Below, one piece after another: positions 34,491-43,540 of a DNA stretch of 64,000 nt. The stretch covers positions 85,643-149,642 of the forward strand of contig JAKVBI010000004.1 of the NCBI GenBank assembly GCA_022447545.1, read 5' to 3'. The notes under the pieces were generated by a model. That model ran no database searches. It was not told the DNA's origin and saw only the letters and a program-made list of their open reading frames with translations. The first letter of the stretch is position 1. Each line of letters begins with the position of its first letter. The position numbers were made by a program, and so were the translations under genes. Source of the stretch: Myxococcota bacterium (GTDB lineage: Bacteria > Myxococcota_A > UBA9160 > SMWR01).

Positions 34491-35644
34491 GTTCTCCCCC
34501 GCCCACGCTTCGCGTCGCGCTGATCATCGAGCGCTTCGCCCCCGGCGCCGGCGGTGCCGAAAATGTCGCCTGGCAGACCGCCAGGGAGCTGATCGAACTC
34601 GGTGTCGACCTCCATGTGTTCGCCCGAACCGGCGAGCCCATTCGAGGTGCATCCCTACGACTGCTTCCAGCGCCGCGCTTCTGGCAACCGGTCCGCGTTC
34701 TCACCTTCTCCGAGCGGACGAAACGAGCCACCCGAGGCCGCTTCGACCTCGTCTACTCGATGACGCGAACCACTCGACAGGACATCTATCGAGCGGGTGG
34801 GGGCTCCCACGCCCACTTCCTCGAGAATCACTCAGATCGCGCGGGAAGATCTCTGCAGGCCCTGTCACCGCGGCACCAGACGCTGTTGGCTCTCGAACGG
34901 GCCGTCTTCCGAGATCCAAGCCAATGGATCGTCTGCAACTCGAAGATGGTGGCGCGAGACCTCCGAAGCCGACACGGAATCGGATCGAGTCGAATGTTCG
35001 TGCTGTACAACGGCGTCGATGGTAGAGCCTTCAAACCACGCCCAGCCAACCGTCAGGCCGAGCGAAACCGCATCGACCCCGATGCATCGGCGGCAGATTC
35101 CATCTGGCTTTTCGCCGGGCATGGGTTCCAGCGCAAGGGGCTCGACCTCGCGTTGCACGCCCTCGCGCTCCGTCCCGATTCGCTGGCTCGACTCTGGGTG
35201 GCGGGGCGGGACTCCACCGCTCGGTGGCGCGATCTAGCGGCTCGCCTCGGCGTCGCATCGCGCGTGTCGTTCCTCGGCGAGCGAGAAGACATGCCCGAAT
35301 TGTTCGCCGCAGCGGATGGCCTGCTCCTGCCTACACGATACGACGCCTTCGCCAACGTCTGCCTGGAAGGCGCCTCGGCTGGGCTCCCGATCATCACCAC
35401 GCGCAACAACGGTGCTTCGGAGATCTTCCCGACGCTGCCCCAGGCCTCATTGCCCCCAGACGACGCCGAAGCCATCGCTCACGCACTCGACGGGCTCGGT
35501 GACCCCGTCGAGCGAACTCGAGTCGGAGAAATCACCCGCGCCGTGGCCAGCCGACACGACTGGCGTTCCCACGCCATGAGCCTGCTCGATCTGTTTCGCC
35601 GGCGCCTTTCGGAGACCGGAGTCACACCTCGCGCAGGATCGTGA
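34454..35644 (+). CDS. glycosyltransferase family 4 protein
   Basis: GT-B fold transferase of about 396 residues, probably for lipopolysaccharide or another surface glycan. The N-terminal domain opens LRVALIIERFAPGAGGAENVAWQTARELIE. The donor domain has LFAGHGFQRKGLDLALHAL, VSFLGEREDMPELFAAADGLLLPTRYDAFANVCLEGASAGLPII (EX7E motif) and NGASEIF. No ATG or GTG lies near the first strand; a TTG at 34454 is the only standard start and gives a 19-residue leader. The 3' end overlaps the convergent hypothetical gene by 23 bases. Confidence 0.88.
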   Translation: MAGPSHAHQDALSSPPPTLRVALIIERFAPGAGGAENVAWQTARELIELGVDLHVFARTGEPIRGASLRLLPAPRFWQPVRVLTFSERTKRATRGRFDLVYSMTRTTRQDIYRAGGGSHAHFLENHSDRAGRSLQALSPRHQTLLALERAVFRDPSQWIVCNSKMVARDLRSRHGIGSSRMFVLYNGVDGRAFKPRPANRQAERNRIDPDASAADSIWLFAGHGFQRKGLDLALHALALRPDSLARLWVAGRDSTARWRDLAARLGVASRVSFLGEREDMPELFAAADGLLLPTRYDAFANVCLEGASAGLPIITTRNNGASEIFPTLPQASLPPDDAEAIAHALDGLGDPVERTRVGEITRAVASRHDWRSHAMSLLDLFRRRLSETGVTPRAGS

Positions 35645-35933
35645 TCCAGCGGAAGGTGCTCGACGATCCGGGCACCTGCCCGCCCTGGCCCATCTCGTAG
35701 CGCAGCTGGGCACCGCTACTGGCCGTCCCAACGATCTCCTTGAAGGCGTTGATCTTGATTTCAGGATCGTCGGGGTTGAGCCCGTGGAAGACGATCTCCA
35801 CCTTCTCCTTCACATCGAGAACGTTGAGAACGAGGGTCGCGAGGGTGAACAGCTTGCCGATTCCCTCGACGGCCTCCACCGAAAAACGCGGAACCTCGAC
35901 CTCGTCGATTCGGAACCCGTACTCCAATCGCAT
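35622..35933 (-). CDS. hypothetical protein, no family recognised
   Basis: About 103 residues beginning MRLEYGFRIDEVEV. Predicted beta-rich, with one hydrophobic helix (EGIGKLFTLATLVLNVLD) and a polar C-terminus. No signal peptide or motif. The ATG at 35931-35933 has GGAG eight bases upstream; the frame is open 30 codons further. It lies after the MshEN gene on the same strand (124 bases). Confidence 0.55.
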   Translation of the reverse strand: MRLEYGFRIDEVEVPRFSVEAVEGIGKLFTLATLVLNVLDVKEKVEIVFHGLNPDDPEIKINAFKEIVGTASSGAQLRYEMGQGGQVPGSSSTFRWITILREV

Positions 35934-36057
35934 GGTCGACTCCGGTGTCTGCCCTGAAGGGGCGAGCCAATCCGCCCGTTCCCCTTCGAACGGGTCGGCA
36001 GCGTCACTTCGACTCGCCGGCATGTCAAGACCGAGGCCGGCAAAGACGCGGGAGCTT

Positions 36058-36753
36058 TCAGTCGGCCGTCTCGGATTCGCCCGACGAGAGCCTCTCCAAG
36101 CGCTCCACTAATTCCTCGCGCTCGACAATTCCCTTTTCGACGATCAACTGCACGAGCGCGCGCAGCATGACGGCAGGCTCCACCACTGGCGTCTGCGAGG
36201 GCGTTGCGGAAACGCCCTCGGCGGGCTTTTCCGAGGCTGCCTCGGGCGCCGCACCCAGTTCCGGTGACCCATTCACCATGCCCACCAGGGAGTACTCGCG
36301 ATAGTGGCGACGCAGGGCATCTTCGAGGTCACTGGGAGCCACCAGCACAGGCTGGATCTCGTTTCCCAACAAGAAGGACAGTTCGTCCAACCCAGCCAGA
36401 TCCGCGGGGTCCTCGACGGCCATCTGAAGCCGTTGGACTCCGCCGAGATCCTTCAGGAAAAGAGGCAGGCAACGGTGCTTTTCGGCAATGTTGAGAGGGA
36501 CTTGTGCCAACAACTCGTCGGCGATCCGCTTGCCTTCGAGGCGTACGGTCGCCAACCCCATCTGTCTCCCGAGGGTCCGGATCAATTGGTCTTCCGAGAT
36601 GAAGCCCAACCGCACCAGGGTCATGCCGAGGCGGCTTCCCCACTGACGCTGCTCCGCCAGGGCGGCCAGCAGTTGGCCCTCGTCGATCACACCCTCGGCG
36701 ATCAGGAACTCACCGATCTTCCGGGGCTTCTGAGGTTGGTTGGCATTCGACAT
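36058..36753 (-). CDS. orphan tandem MshEN (GspE N-terminal) domain protein
   Basis: A 231-residue protein with the GspE/PilB N-terminal domain but no ATPase. The first 55 residues contain two half motifs, KIGEFLIAEGVIDEGQLLAALAEQ-type and RLGMTLVRLGFISEDQL-type. Their RLGxxLvxxG(x)nLxxxLxxQ spacing is the c-di-GMP-binding MshEN pattern known from MshE. The rest of the GspE_N fold follows (AEKHRCLPLFLKDLG, LQMAVEDPADL). A Pro/Ala linker leads to a second short helical module (LRALVQLIVEKGIVEREELVERLERL). The ATG at 36751-36753 has no clear ribosome binding site but a strong hairpin just upstream. Confidence 0.82.
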   Translation of the reverse strand: MSNANQPQKPRKIGEFLIAEGVIDEGQLLAALAEQRQWGSRLGMTLVRLGFISEDQLIRTLGRQMGLATVRLEGKRIADELLAQVPLNIAEKHRCLPLFLKDLGGVQRLQMAVEDPADLAGLDELSFLLGNEIQPVLVAPSDLEDALRRHYREYSLVGMVNGSPELGAAPEAASEKPAEGVSATPSQTPVVEPAVMLRALVQLIVEKGIVEREELVERLERLSSGESETAD

Positions 36754-36765
36754 GCAACCAAGAAG

Positions 36766-36784
36766 ATCGGCCCATCGGGCCGAT
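36766..36784. repeat. perfect hairpin before the MshEN gene
   Basis: ATCGGCCC-ATC-GGGCCGAT, 8-base arms and a 3-base loop. It lies 12 bases before the start codon of the MshEN gene. In mRNA it would form next to the ribosome landing site. Confidence 0.55.
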
Positions 36785-36823
36785 GACCTTATGGCGGCCC
36801 GAGCCTCTCCAGGCCCAACGTCG

Positions 36824-36843
36824 GTTTTTATTGGGGTAAAAAC
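36824..36843. repeat. AT-rich palindrome in the divergent MshEN-POT region
   Basis: GTTTTTA-TTGGGG-TAAAAAC, perfect 7-base arms in a GC-rich background. Possible regulator site for either gene. Confidence 0.4.
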
Positions 36844-36942
36844 AACTCACCCTGCCCCCTCTCGACCCGTGGAGATTGGCGGCATCTTGGGCGATAAATC
36901 CAGCGCCCCCCCCAACCACGCCCCCCGGAGGCGATCGATTCC

Positions 36943-38316
36943 ATGGCGGCGCCCCAGACATCCCGAAATCGACTCCCCTATGCGAGCGAGCCCAGCGAGA
37001 CGACGGGAATGCCGTCGGGCATCCCGTACATCATCTCCAACGAAGCCGCCGAACGATTCAGCTACTACGGAATGCGCGCGGTGCTGGTGGTCTTCATGAC
37101 CCGTCATCTCTTGGGCGCGGATGGCATGCCAGACCCCATGGGCGATGAGGAAGCCAAGGGCTGGTACCACCTGTTCACCGCGTCCGTTTACTTCTTCCCC
37201 CTTCTGGGCGCAATTCTGTCCGACGGCGTGTTCGGCAAGTACCGCACGATCATGACTCTCTCCGTCGTGTACTGCCTGGGCCACCTCGTGCTAGCGCTGG
37301 ATTCGACGCGAATGGGCCTGGCCCTGGGTCTGGGGCTGATCGCCGTGGGAGCAGGCGGAATCAAACCCTGCGTTTCGGCCCACGTCGGGGACCAGTTCGG
37401 CAAGGCCAATCAAAAACTGCTCACACGTGTCTTTTCCTGGTTCTACTTCTCGATCAACCTGGGTGCCTTCGCATCGACACTGCTCACACCCGTCCTGCTC
37501 CGCTCCTATGGCCCTCACGTGGCCTTTGGCGTCCCTGGGGTCCTGATGGCCCTGGCGACTCTCGCCTTCTGGATGGGCCGCCACCGTTTCGTCCACGTCC
37601 CGCCGGCGGGCAAGAGCTTCATCCGAGAGGTTCTGAGCAAAGAGGGACTGCGGTCCGTGGGTCGATTGATGGGCCTCTATCTCTTCGTCGCCATGTTCTG
37701 GGCACTCTTCGACCAGACCGGCTCTGCCTGGGTGCTCCAGGCCGAGCATTTGGATCGCCGCTTCATGGGAATCGAGTGGCTTCCGTCTCAACTTCAGGCC
37801 ATGAACCCGCTGCTGGTCATGCTTTTGATTCCCTTGTTCACGTACGTCCTGTACCCAGCGATTCATCGTTACTTCCCACTGACGCCTCTGCGCAAGATCG
37901 CCATCGGGTTCCTGATCACGGTGCCAGCTTTTCTGATTCCCGCCTGGCTGGAGGTGAGAATCGAAGCGGGCGAGGTCCCCAGCATTGGTTGGCAGGTTCT
38001 CGCCTATCTGATCCTGACCTCCGCAGAAGTCTTCGTCTCGATTACCTGCCTCGAGTTCTCCTATACACAAGCCCCCAATCGAATGAAGTCCTTCGTGATG
38101 GCACTGAATCTTCTCTCCGTCACGGCGGGCAACCTCTTCACGGCGGGGGTGAACTTCATGATCATCGGTCCCGATGGAAGTAGCCTCCTCGACCAGGTCG
38201 ACTACTACCTGTTCTTCGCGGGAGCAATGCTCCTGACCGCCATCGCTTTCATCGGGTATGCGAGGGGGTTCCAAGAAACCCGTTACATCCAGGGGTCGAA
38301 GTCCTCAACTGGGTGA
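36943..38316 (+). CDS. POT family proton-dependent oligopeptide transporter
   Basis: Inner-membrane H+/di- and tripeptide symporter of 457 residues and about 12-14 helices. The signature ExxERFxYYG appears as [20 protein letters not shown]. The motif [15 protein letters not shown] follows the second helix, and [16 protein letters not shown] is the PTR2 signature. Start at the ATG at 36943. Transcribed alone, divergent from the MshEN gene. Confidence 0.93.
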   Translation: MAAPQTSRNRLPYASEPSETTGMPSGIPYIISNEAAERFSYYGMRAVLVVFMTRHLLGADGMPDPMGDEEAKGWYHLFTASVYFFPLLGAILSDGVFGKYRTIMTLSVVYCLGHLVLALDSTRMGLALGLGLIAVGAGGIKPCVSAHVGDQFGKANQKLLTRVFSWFYFSINLGAFASTLLTPVLLRSYGPHVAFGVPGVLMALATLAFWMGRHRFVHVPPAGKSFIREVLSKEGLRSVGRLMGLYLFVAMFWALFDQTGSAWVLQAEHLDRRFMGIEWLPSQLQAMNPLLVMLLIPLFTYVLYPAIHRYFPLTPLRKIAIGFLITVPAFLIPAWLEVRIEAGEVPSIGWQVLAYLILTSAEVFVSITCLEFSYTQAPNRMKSFVMALNLLSVTAGNLFTAGVNFMIIGPDGSSLLDQVDYYLFFAGAMLLTAIAFIGYARGFQETRYIQGSKSSTG

Positions 38317-38345
38317 TCGACTGCCACGCCACTCGCGCGCACCGC

Positions 38346-39104
38346 TCACGGGTTGCCGAGGCGGTAGATCCCCTCAGGCACGTCGGGATCCAATTCGACT
38401 TCGCTCAGGCGAATCTCAGCACGCGTATCCCGCGAGGTCACGTCGACCTCAATCGAAAGAGCTACGGGTAGACCGTCGATTCGAGTGTAGTCGTCGTAGC
38501 GGACCCTCCACTGCAGTTCTCCCTCGGGCCCCAGTACCTCGAGTTCGCGCAAGCGGCCCAGAGCGTCGAAAGTCGCCCTCTCCCGGATGACCGTCTCCTC
38601 GTCGGCCAATTCGGTTCGAACCCAACCGTCCGCGGTGGACTCCGAGTAGACCCGGGACAGAGTCCGGTCGAGCACTGGCGCCCCCAACAGGATCTCCACT
38701 GCGTCTTCCAGGCGAAGGTCGAGGCGAGCCAGTTCCCACAGGAGTTGCTCGTGCACCTGGCCCCCTTCCAAGGAGCGGTTCTGGGCCTGGAAGAACTGAT
38801 ACGACACTCCATCGGTCACCAGGGCCGCGGCAGTCTGGTCGAGCCAACCGAGGACTTCGATTCGCATGCGGGCGGGCCGCTCCACCACCAGCAGTTGGGT
38901 CCCGCGCAGGCTGACGCTCCCGGAATCCGCTTCGATATCGACCTGTGCTCGCGCCGTGAGCCCTCGGCGCTCCCGTGCGCTTTCGGTCCACGCCTCGATG
39001 AGAGCACGAGGACGGGGATCGTCGACGGCCAGTGGAGTGGCCGGGGGCGTGTGGCTACACGCCAAGGACGCGAGCAAGCCGGCGGCAGCGATGGCCGCCC
39101 TCAC
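38346..39104 (-). CDS. LolB/LolA-like outer-membrane lipoprotein
   Basis: About 252 residues with a lipoprotein signal (AAAGLLASLACSH). The mature part is a single beta-rich domain (RRGLTARAQVDIEADSG, GTQLLVVERPARMRIEVLGW, VDVTSRDTRAEIRLSEVEL) that resembles the half-barrel of LolA/LolB/DUF4292 proteins, which hold or pass on lipid. A GTG start directly follows the TPR gene's stop with no gap, so the two are likely translated together. It may be the functional LolB. Confidence 0.7.
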   Translation of the reverse strand: MRAAIAAAGLLASLACSHTPPATPLAVDDPRPRALIEAWTESARERRGLTARAQVDIEADSGSVSLRGTQLLVVERPARMRIEVLGWLDQTAAALVTDGVSYQFFQAQNRSLEGGQVHEQLLWELARLDLRLEDAVEILLGAPVLDRTLSRVYSESTADGWVRTELADEETVIRERATFDALGRLRELEVLGPEGELQWRVRYDDYTRIDGLPVALSIEVDVTSRDTRAEIRLSEVELDPDVPEGIYRLGNP

Positions 39105-40883
39105 CTATTCAATCTCTCCGCGCAGGCGATCGAGTTTCTGTAGCAGGTTGGGTTGCTCACCCAGTCGGGGCTCGAGCTCAACGGCCTCCTGAAATCGCTC
39201 CAACGCCTGAGTGCGATCACCACGCAGGAGATGGATATCTCCGATGTGCTCGGAAACCACCGGATCTCCTCCGGTGAGGTGGTCGGCGAGTTCGAGCTCG
39301 CGCAGTGCACGATCGAGATACGTAGCGGCCTCATCCGGACGACCGGATTCCATCAAAAAACGAGCCCGCATGAAGTAGACCCAGCCCAGGCTGTCGGTGA
39401 TAAAACCATCGTTGGGACGAAGTTCGAGAGCCCGCTGAATCAATTCTTCGGCCTCGTCGAGGCGTTTGCCCTGATCGGCCCAGGTATATCCCACGTAGTT
39501 GAGGGCGCTGGCGTTTTCCGGATTCTCTTGGATCGCTCGCTGCATGTAGCGGATCGACTCATCGACTCTCTTAGCCTCTCCGTACACCACACCCAGGTTG
39601 TAGAGAAGTTCGTCGTCCGACGGTTGTTCCGCGAGCAACCCCTCGAGATAGGCAACGGCACCGTCGAAATCCCCGGCTTTCGCGCGTAGCTGCGTCGCAT
39701 AGAGATCCAAGGAACGCGATGGGCTCACCTGGCTGGCTCGCTGAACCTCCAGGAGGGCTTCCGAGTATTCTCCCCGCCGTTCGTAGATCGACGCGATCTC
39801 TACCCGCGCATCCGCGAAATTCTTGTGGTCTGGGGGAATGCGGTCAAACTCGGCCATGGCCTGGGTCTCATCACCCAGTCGCCTGTGAACCCGGCCCAGG
39901 AAATAGACCACTTCGAATTCTTCGGGATGCTCTTGAAGGAACCGCTCGAAATTCTCCTGGGCGTCGCGCCAGTTGCGAGCCTCGTATTCGAGAAATCCGA
40001 GTCTTACGATCGAACGCATGTCCGAAGGGTGGTGACGCTTGATTGCCTCGAAGGCCTCGATGGAGCGCTCGAGGTCGTCACTCTTCATATAGGCTTCCGC
40101 CAGGGCAATCTGCGTGAGGTGGTGATTGGGGTGGAGTTCGAGGAGTCGCCGATAGAGGTCGATCTCCTGTTCGTAATCCCCCCGTTCCCGATAAGACCGC
40201 GCCAACGCACTGGAGATCCGCAGGTTGCCGGGATCGGCGGTCAGGACCTCTTGGAGTACGCCCTCGGCTTCCTCTCCCATGCCCAGCTGTTGGTAGGCAC
40301 CCGCCAGAGCGAGTTTGGCACGCAGCGAATCCGGATCGTCCTCGGTCATCCACTGAGCGACTGCAAGAGCTTCCTGGTTCCGCTCGGATTCCACGAGAAT
40401 CTGGAACAACAAGCCAGCAGCACGGGGGTCCCTGGGGTCTCCCGCGTCGTCTCGAAGCACCTGCTCCGCACTCTCGAAATCCTGTTGCACACCGTAGAGC
40501 TGCGCGAGAAACAACCGCAGCGCCACATCGTCCTGCGACAGCTCGTGAGCCCGCTCGGCGTGAAGAAGCGCCTCGTCAATTCGGTTCTCGCGAGCGAGCC
40601 CCTCAGCAATCCGACGTTGCAGGAAAGAGGAGTTCGGATCTTTGGCGGCAGCTCGACGATACGCCTCCAGGGATTCACTCAAACGACCGTCGACCTCGTG
40701 AAGCTGAGCGACGAGCACATCGTAGGTCGGGTCCGCCTCGGGACGAACCTCCTGGGCCCCGGATGCACCGGGCCCAGTCCGCGAAAGCGACGCACAGCCC
40801 GCCAGCGAAGCTGCGAACACCAACGCCAGGCCGTGGAACGCAGCAGTGCGTCGCCATCGTTTCAGCAGTGCATGCCCTACCAT
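39105..40883 (-). CDS. TPR-repeat lipoprotein
   Basis: About 592 residues. A lipoprotein signal ends FAASLAGCAS. From about residue 50 onward nearly the whole protein is tetratricopeptide repeats, more than ten units (for example LSESLEAYRRAAAKDPNSSF, NPENASALNYVGYTWADQGK, LELRPNDGFITDSLGWVYF). Such proteins are scaffolds for envelope complexes. ATG at 40881-40883. It follows cysC after 20 bases and precedes the LolB-like gene with zero spacing. Confidence 0.9.
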   Translation of the reverse strand: MVGHALLKRWRRTAAFHGLALVFAASLAGCASLSRTGPGASGAQEVRPEADPTYDVLVAQLHEVDGRLSESLEAYRRAAAKDPNSSFLQRRIAEGLARENRIDEALLHAERAHELSQDDVALRLFLAQLYGVQQDFESAEQVLRDDAGDPRDPRAAGLLFQILVESERNQEALAVAQWMTEDDPDSLRAKLALAGAYQQLGMGEEAEGVLQEVLTADPGNLRISSALARSYRERGDYEQEIDLYRRLLELHPNHHLTQIALAEAYMKSDDLERSIEAFEAIKRHHPSDMRSIVRLGFLEYEARNWRDAQENFERFLQEHPEEFEVVYFLGRVHRRLGDETQAMAEFDRIPPDHKNFADARVEIASIYERRGEYSEALLEVQRASQVSPSRSLDLYATQLRAKAGDFDGAVAYLEGLLAEQPSDDELLYNLGVVYGEAKRVDESIRYMQRAIQENPENASALNYVGYTWADQGKRLDEAEELIQRALELRPNDGFITDSLGWVYFMRARFLMESGRPDEAATYLDRALRELELADHLTGGDPVVSEHIGDIHLLRGDRTQALERFQEAVELEPRLGEQPNLLQKLDRLRGEIE

Positions 40884-40903
40884 CAACGCTCTGCAGTCCT
40901 CGA

Positions 40904-41521
40904 TCAGCCCGAAGAGGATCCCAGGTAGCCCTTGGATTCGAGGTAGCCGACGATGACGCCCACACTCTCCTCTACAGTCTGGCTGTTGGTATCCAGGGTG
41001 ATCTCGGGTCGTTCAGGGGCCTCGTAGGGGGCCGAGATTCCTGTGAACTCAGGAATCTCACCGGCGCGGGCCTTTTGATAGAGCCCCTTGACGTCGCGGC
41101 TCTCGCACGTCTCCAGTGAGGCATCGACGAACACTTCGATGAAATCGCCCTCGGCCATCAGTTCGCGTACGGCGTCGCGGTCGGCCCGGTAGGGCGAGAT
41201 GAATGACGAGAAGACGATGGCTCCTGCATCGGTGAACAACTTGGCGACCTCGCCGATGCGGCGGATGTTCTCGGTTCGGTCCTCGGGCGAAAAGCCCAGG
41301 TTGTTGTTGAGACCGTGACGCACATTGTCACCGTCCAGCACGTAAGAGAGGCGCCCCTGGGAGATCAGAAACGCCTCAGCGGCCACCGCCACGGTGCTCT
41401 TGCCCGAACCGGACAATCCGGTCAACCAGATCGTCGCCCCCTTTTGCCCGAGGATTCTTTCGCGGTCCGCTCGGGTTGCAGTGCTTTCATGCCATGTGAT
41501 GTTCGTACTCTTGGTGGTCAC
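40904..41521 (-). CDS. cysC: adenylylsulfate kinase
   Basis: Phosphorylates adenosine 5'-phosphosulfate to PAPS. About 205 residues: P-loop GLSGSGKST at residues 35-43, [21 protein letters not shown] (substrate site), [10 protein letters not shown], and [23 protein letters not shown]. The GTG at 41519-41521 gives the usual N-terminus (…ITWHES) and has AGGAG upstream; an ATG at 41560 adds 13 residues. No cysD or cysN (ATP sulfurylase) lies nearby, so APS must be supplied from elsewhere. PAPS could serve sulfate assimilation or surface-glycan sulfation. Confidence 0.94.
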   Translation of the reverse strand: MTTKSTNITWHESTATRADRERILGQKGATIWLTGLSGSGKSTVAVAAEAFLISQGRLSYVLDGDNVRHGLNNNLGFSPEDRTENIRRIGEVAKLFTDAGAIVFSSFISPYRADRDAVRELMAEGDFIEVFVDASLETCESRDVKGLYQKARAGEIPEFTGISAPYEAPERPEITLDTNSQTVEESVGVIVGYLESKGYLGSSSG

Positions 41522-41829
41522 GGAAAACAGTCTCCTGTGGTCTCGATGCGACGGCACCATGCTTTCTGCGATGCCGCCTTGGTGGCCCTTCCCTTTCGCT
41601 CTCCGCGCCTCCGAGGTTCGAACAGGAATTCTCTGGGTCCCATTCGAGGGTCACGCGACCCATTCGCGGAGGCGCAGGCAGTCCTCGTCCACCCATCTGG
41701 AGGGAGGAGACATCGAAATCACCACCCGGGTCGCCCGGAAACGAGCCCGGGACAGAACCCGACGAGATGAGGACATCTTCAAGAATAGCGCGGCTCGCGT
41801 GGAGTCCGAAGCCCGGCTTTGGGAGCGAT
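41522..41829. other. 308-base gene-free stretch between iscS and cysC
   Basis: No convincing coding frame. It holds an inverted repeat GCGCCTCCG (41605-41613) / CGGAGGCGC (41667-41675), perfect over nine bases, enclosing 53 bases. Inside it an eight-base direct repeat CCCATTCG occurs twice, 20 bases apart. The fold is not a tRNA. It may hold the cysC promoter. Confidence 0.4.
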
Positions 41830-43041
41830 TCAATCGCGTACGGAGAGGGGCGGCGATGTCCCCGGACCGTTTCGAAGCTCTCGCACGACCTGGATGACCC
41901 GACCCGCGGCGTCGTCGATCTCCTCCTCGGTATTTGAACGCCCCAAGCCGAAGCGAACCGCCCCTCGCGCACGCGCCTCGGACAGACCCAACGCCCGCAG
42001 GACGTGGCTCGGCTGCCCTCCTGCCGAGGCACAGGCCGATCCCGTGGAAAGGGCAACCCCCCGAAGGCGCGAGATCAGCGCATCCGCGGCGACGCCAGTG
42101 AACGAAACATTGAGATTGCCGGGAAGTCGCTGATCCGGGTCGCCGTTCAGATCGACCCCCTCCAGTTTGCTCGAAAGGAGCCCCCAGAGCCGATCGCGCA
42201 GCCCCCGCAGCCTCCCGGCCTCGACTTCGAGATCGGCGACACAGAGTTCGACCGCCTTGGCAAAGCCCACGATCAGCGGGACCGGCAGGGTTCCGGACCG
42301 GAATCCGCGTTCATGCCCCCCCCCGTGAAGCAGGGGCTCGACGCGTAGTCGCGGGCGCTGCTGGCGGACATAGAGCGCTCCGACGCCTTTGGGGCCATAG
42401 AGCTTGTGAGCACACATGGACAGCAGGTCCACACCATCGCTTTCAACATCGACAGGGATTTTGCCCACTGCCTGGGCCGCATCGGTATGAAGCGGCACAC
42501 CCCGCTCACGACAAATCGCCGCAATCTCAGCCAGCGGCTGCAGAACGCCGATCTCGCTGTTCGCCGCCATCACAGACACGAGAACCGTCTCCCCGGTCAG
42601 TGCCTGCGCTACGCCATCGGGCGCCACCAAACCACCCGAATCCACCTCGAGAAGGGTCACCCTGAACCCTTCGGCTTCAAGTTGCTCACAAGCTTCGAGC
42701 ACCGCCGGGTGTTCGGTGCAAACGCTGACGATGTGGTTCCCCCGCTGGCGGTTGGCTCGAGCAACGCCCTTGAGAGCAAGGTTGTCGCTCTCCGTGGTAC
42801 CGCTCGTAAAAAGCACGGACCGGGGATCGTGGGCGCCGAGCGCATTGGCGATGCGTTCACGCGCATCCTCCACCGCAGCCTCAGCGCGCCAACCCCAGGC
42901 ATGGGTGCGACTCGATGCGTTTCCGAAGTGCTCCGTGAAATACGGCAGCATGGCGTCCACCACGCGGGGATCCACGGGGGTCGTTGCGTGGTGGTCGAGG
43001 TAGATGAGCGGTTGGCGTTTCGAGACGAGTTCGCCCCTCAC
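41830..43041 (-). CDS. iscS: cysteine desulfurase (NifS/IscS family)
   Basis: PLP enzyme that takes sulfur from cysteine for Fe-S clusters and thiolation. About 403 residues: YLDHHATTPVDPRV at the start, FTSGTTESDNLALKG, TDAAQAVGKIPVDV, the PLP lysine in SMCAHKLYGPKGVG, RSGTLPVP, and the catalytic Cys in STGSACASAGG. I place the start at the GTG at 43039-43041, four bases after the iscA stop; a GTG at 43068 would overlap iscA. It would supply sulfur to the IscA-type protein. Confidence 0.94.
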   Translation of the reverse strand: MRGELVSKRQPLIYLDHHATTPVDPRVVDAMLPYFTEHFGNASSRTHAWGWRAEAAVEDARERIANALGAHDPRSVLFTSGTTESDNLALKGVARANRQRGNHIVSVCTEHPAVLEACEQLEAEGFRVTLLEVDSGGLVAPDGVAQALTGETVLVSVMAANSEIGVLQPLAEIAAICRERGVPLHTDAAQAVGKIPVDVESDGVDLLSMCAHKLYGPKGVGALYVRQQRPRLRVEPLLHGGGHERGFRSGTLPVPLIVGFAKAVELCVADLEVEAGRLRGLRDRLWGLLSSKLEGVDLNGDPDQRLPGNLNVSFTGVAADALISRLRGVALSTGSACASAGGQPSHVLRALGLSEARARGAVRFGLGRSNTEEEIDDAAGRVIQVVRELRNGPGTSPPLSVRD

Positions 43042-43045
43042 CGGA

Positions 43046-43378
43046 TCAGGCGGCGAAGGACTCTCCACACCCGCAGGTGTTCTTGGCGTTGGGATTGACC
43101 ATCTTAAAACCGGTCTCGTTCAGCGTGTCGACGTAATCCAGCGTGGTCCCCACCAGGAACAGCGCGCTCTTCTCATCGACGATGACCCGAACTCCGTGGC
43201 GCTTGAGTTCATTATCGGTGTCGCGAATCTGATCGTCGAACGCCAATTCGTAACGGAGCCCCGAACAGCCGCCGCCCACGACCTTCATCCGAAGCCCATG
43301 ACTCTCCGCCCTGCCCTCCTTATCGAGCAGTTCCCGGATTCGATCCGCTGCGACTTCAGTCACCTCGATCAAGCTCAT
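43046..43378 (-). CDS. HesB/IscA/ErpA-type iron-sulfur assembly protein
   Basis: A-type Fe-S carrier of 110 residues. The three conserved Cys are seen in VVGGGCSGLRYEL and in the C-terminal NTCGCGESF. The N-terminus IEVTEVAADRIRELL is standard. Start at the ATG at 43376-43378 with GGAG upstream. Paired with iscS, four bases away. No iscU or regulator iscR is present in the window. Confidence 0.94.
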   Translation of the reverse strand: MSLIEVTEVAADRIRELLDKEGRAESHGLRMKVVGGGCSGLRYELAFDDQIRDTDNELKRHGVRVIVDEKSALFLVGTTLDYVDTLNETGFKMVNPNAKNTCGCGESFAA

Positions 43379-43540
43379 ACTCTCTCGCTCCCTGCCGGAT
43401 CTTCGAACGGGGTCACCAATCGGACCTTCGCAACCTCGAGGCCCTATCGGAGCTGTCAGCACCCCGCGGGGCCAACTCGTCCCCTGGGGTAGGCGCCCTA
43501 CCAGCTCAGATCAGTGAGGATATGCGGCTGGACCTGCCCG

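Noticed and set aside
41600-41690. tRNA-like arrangement on the minus strand (GCCTCCG...GTTCGAA...CGGAGGC)
   Set aside because: The acceptor-like arms pair, but the T-stem does not pair, the D-arm and anticodon arm are missing and the length is too short. Kept only as an inverted repeat.
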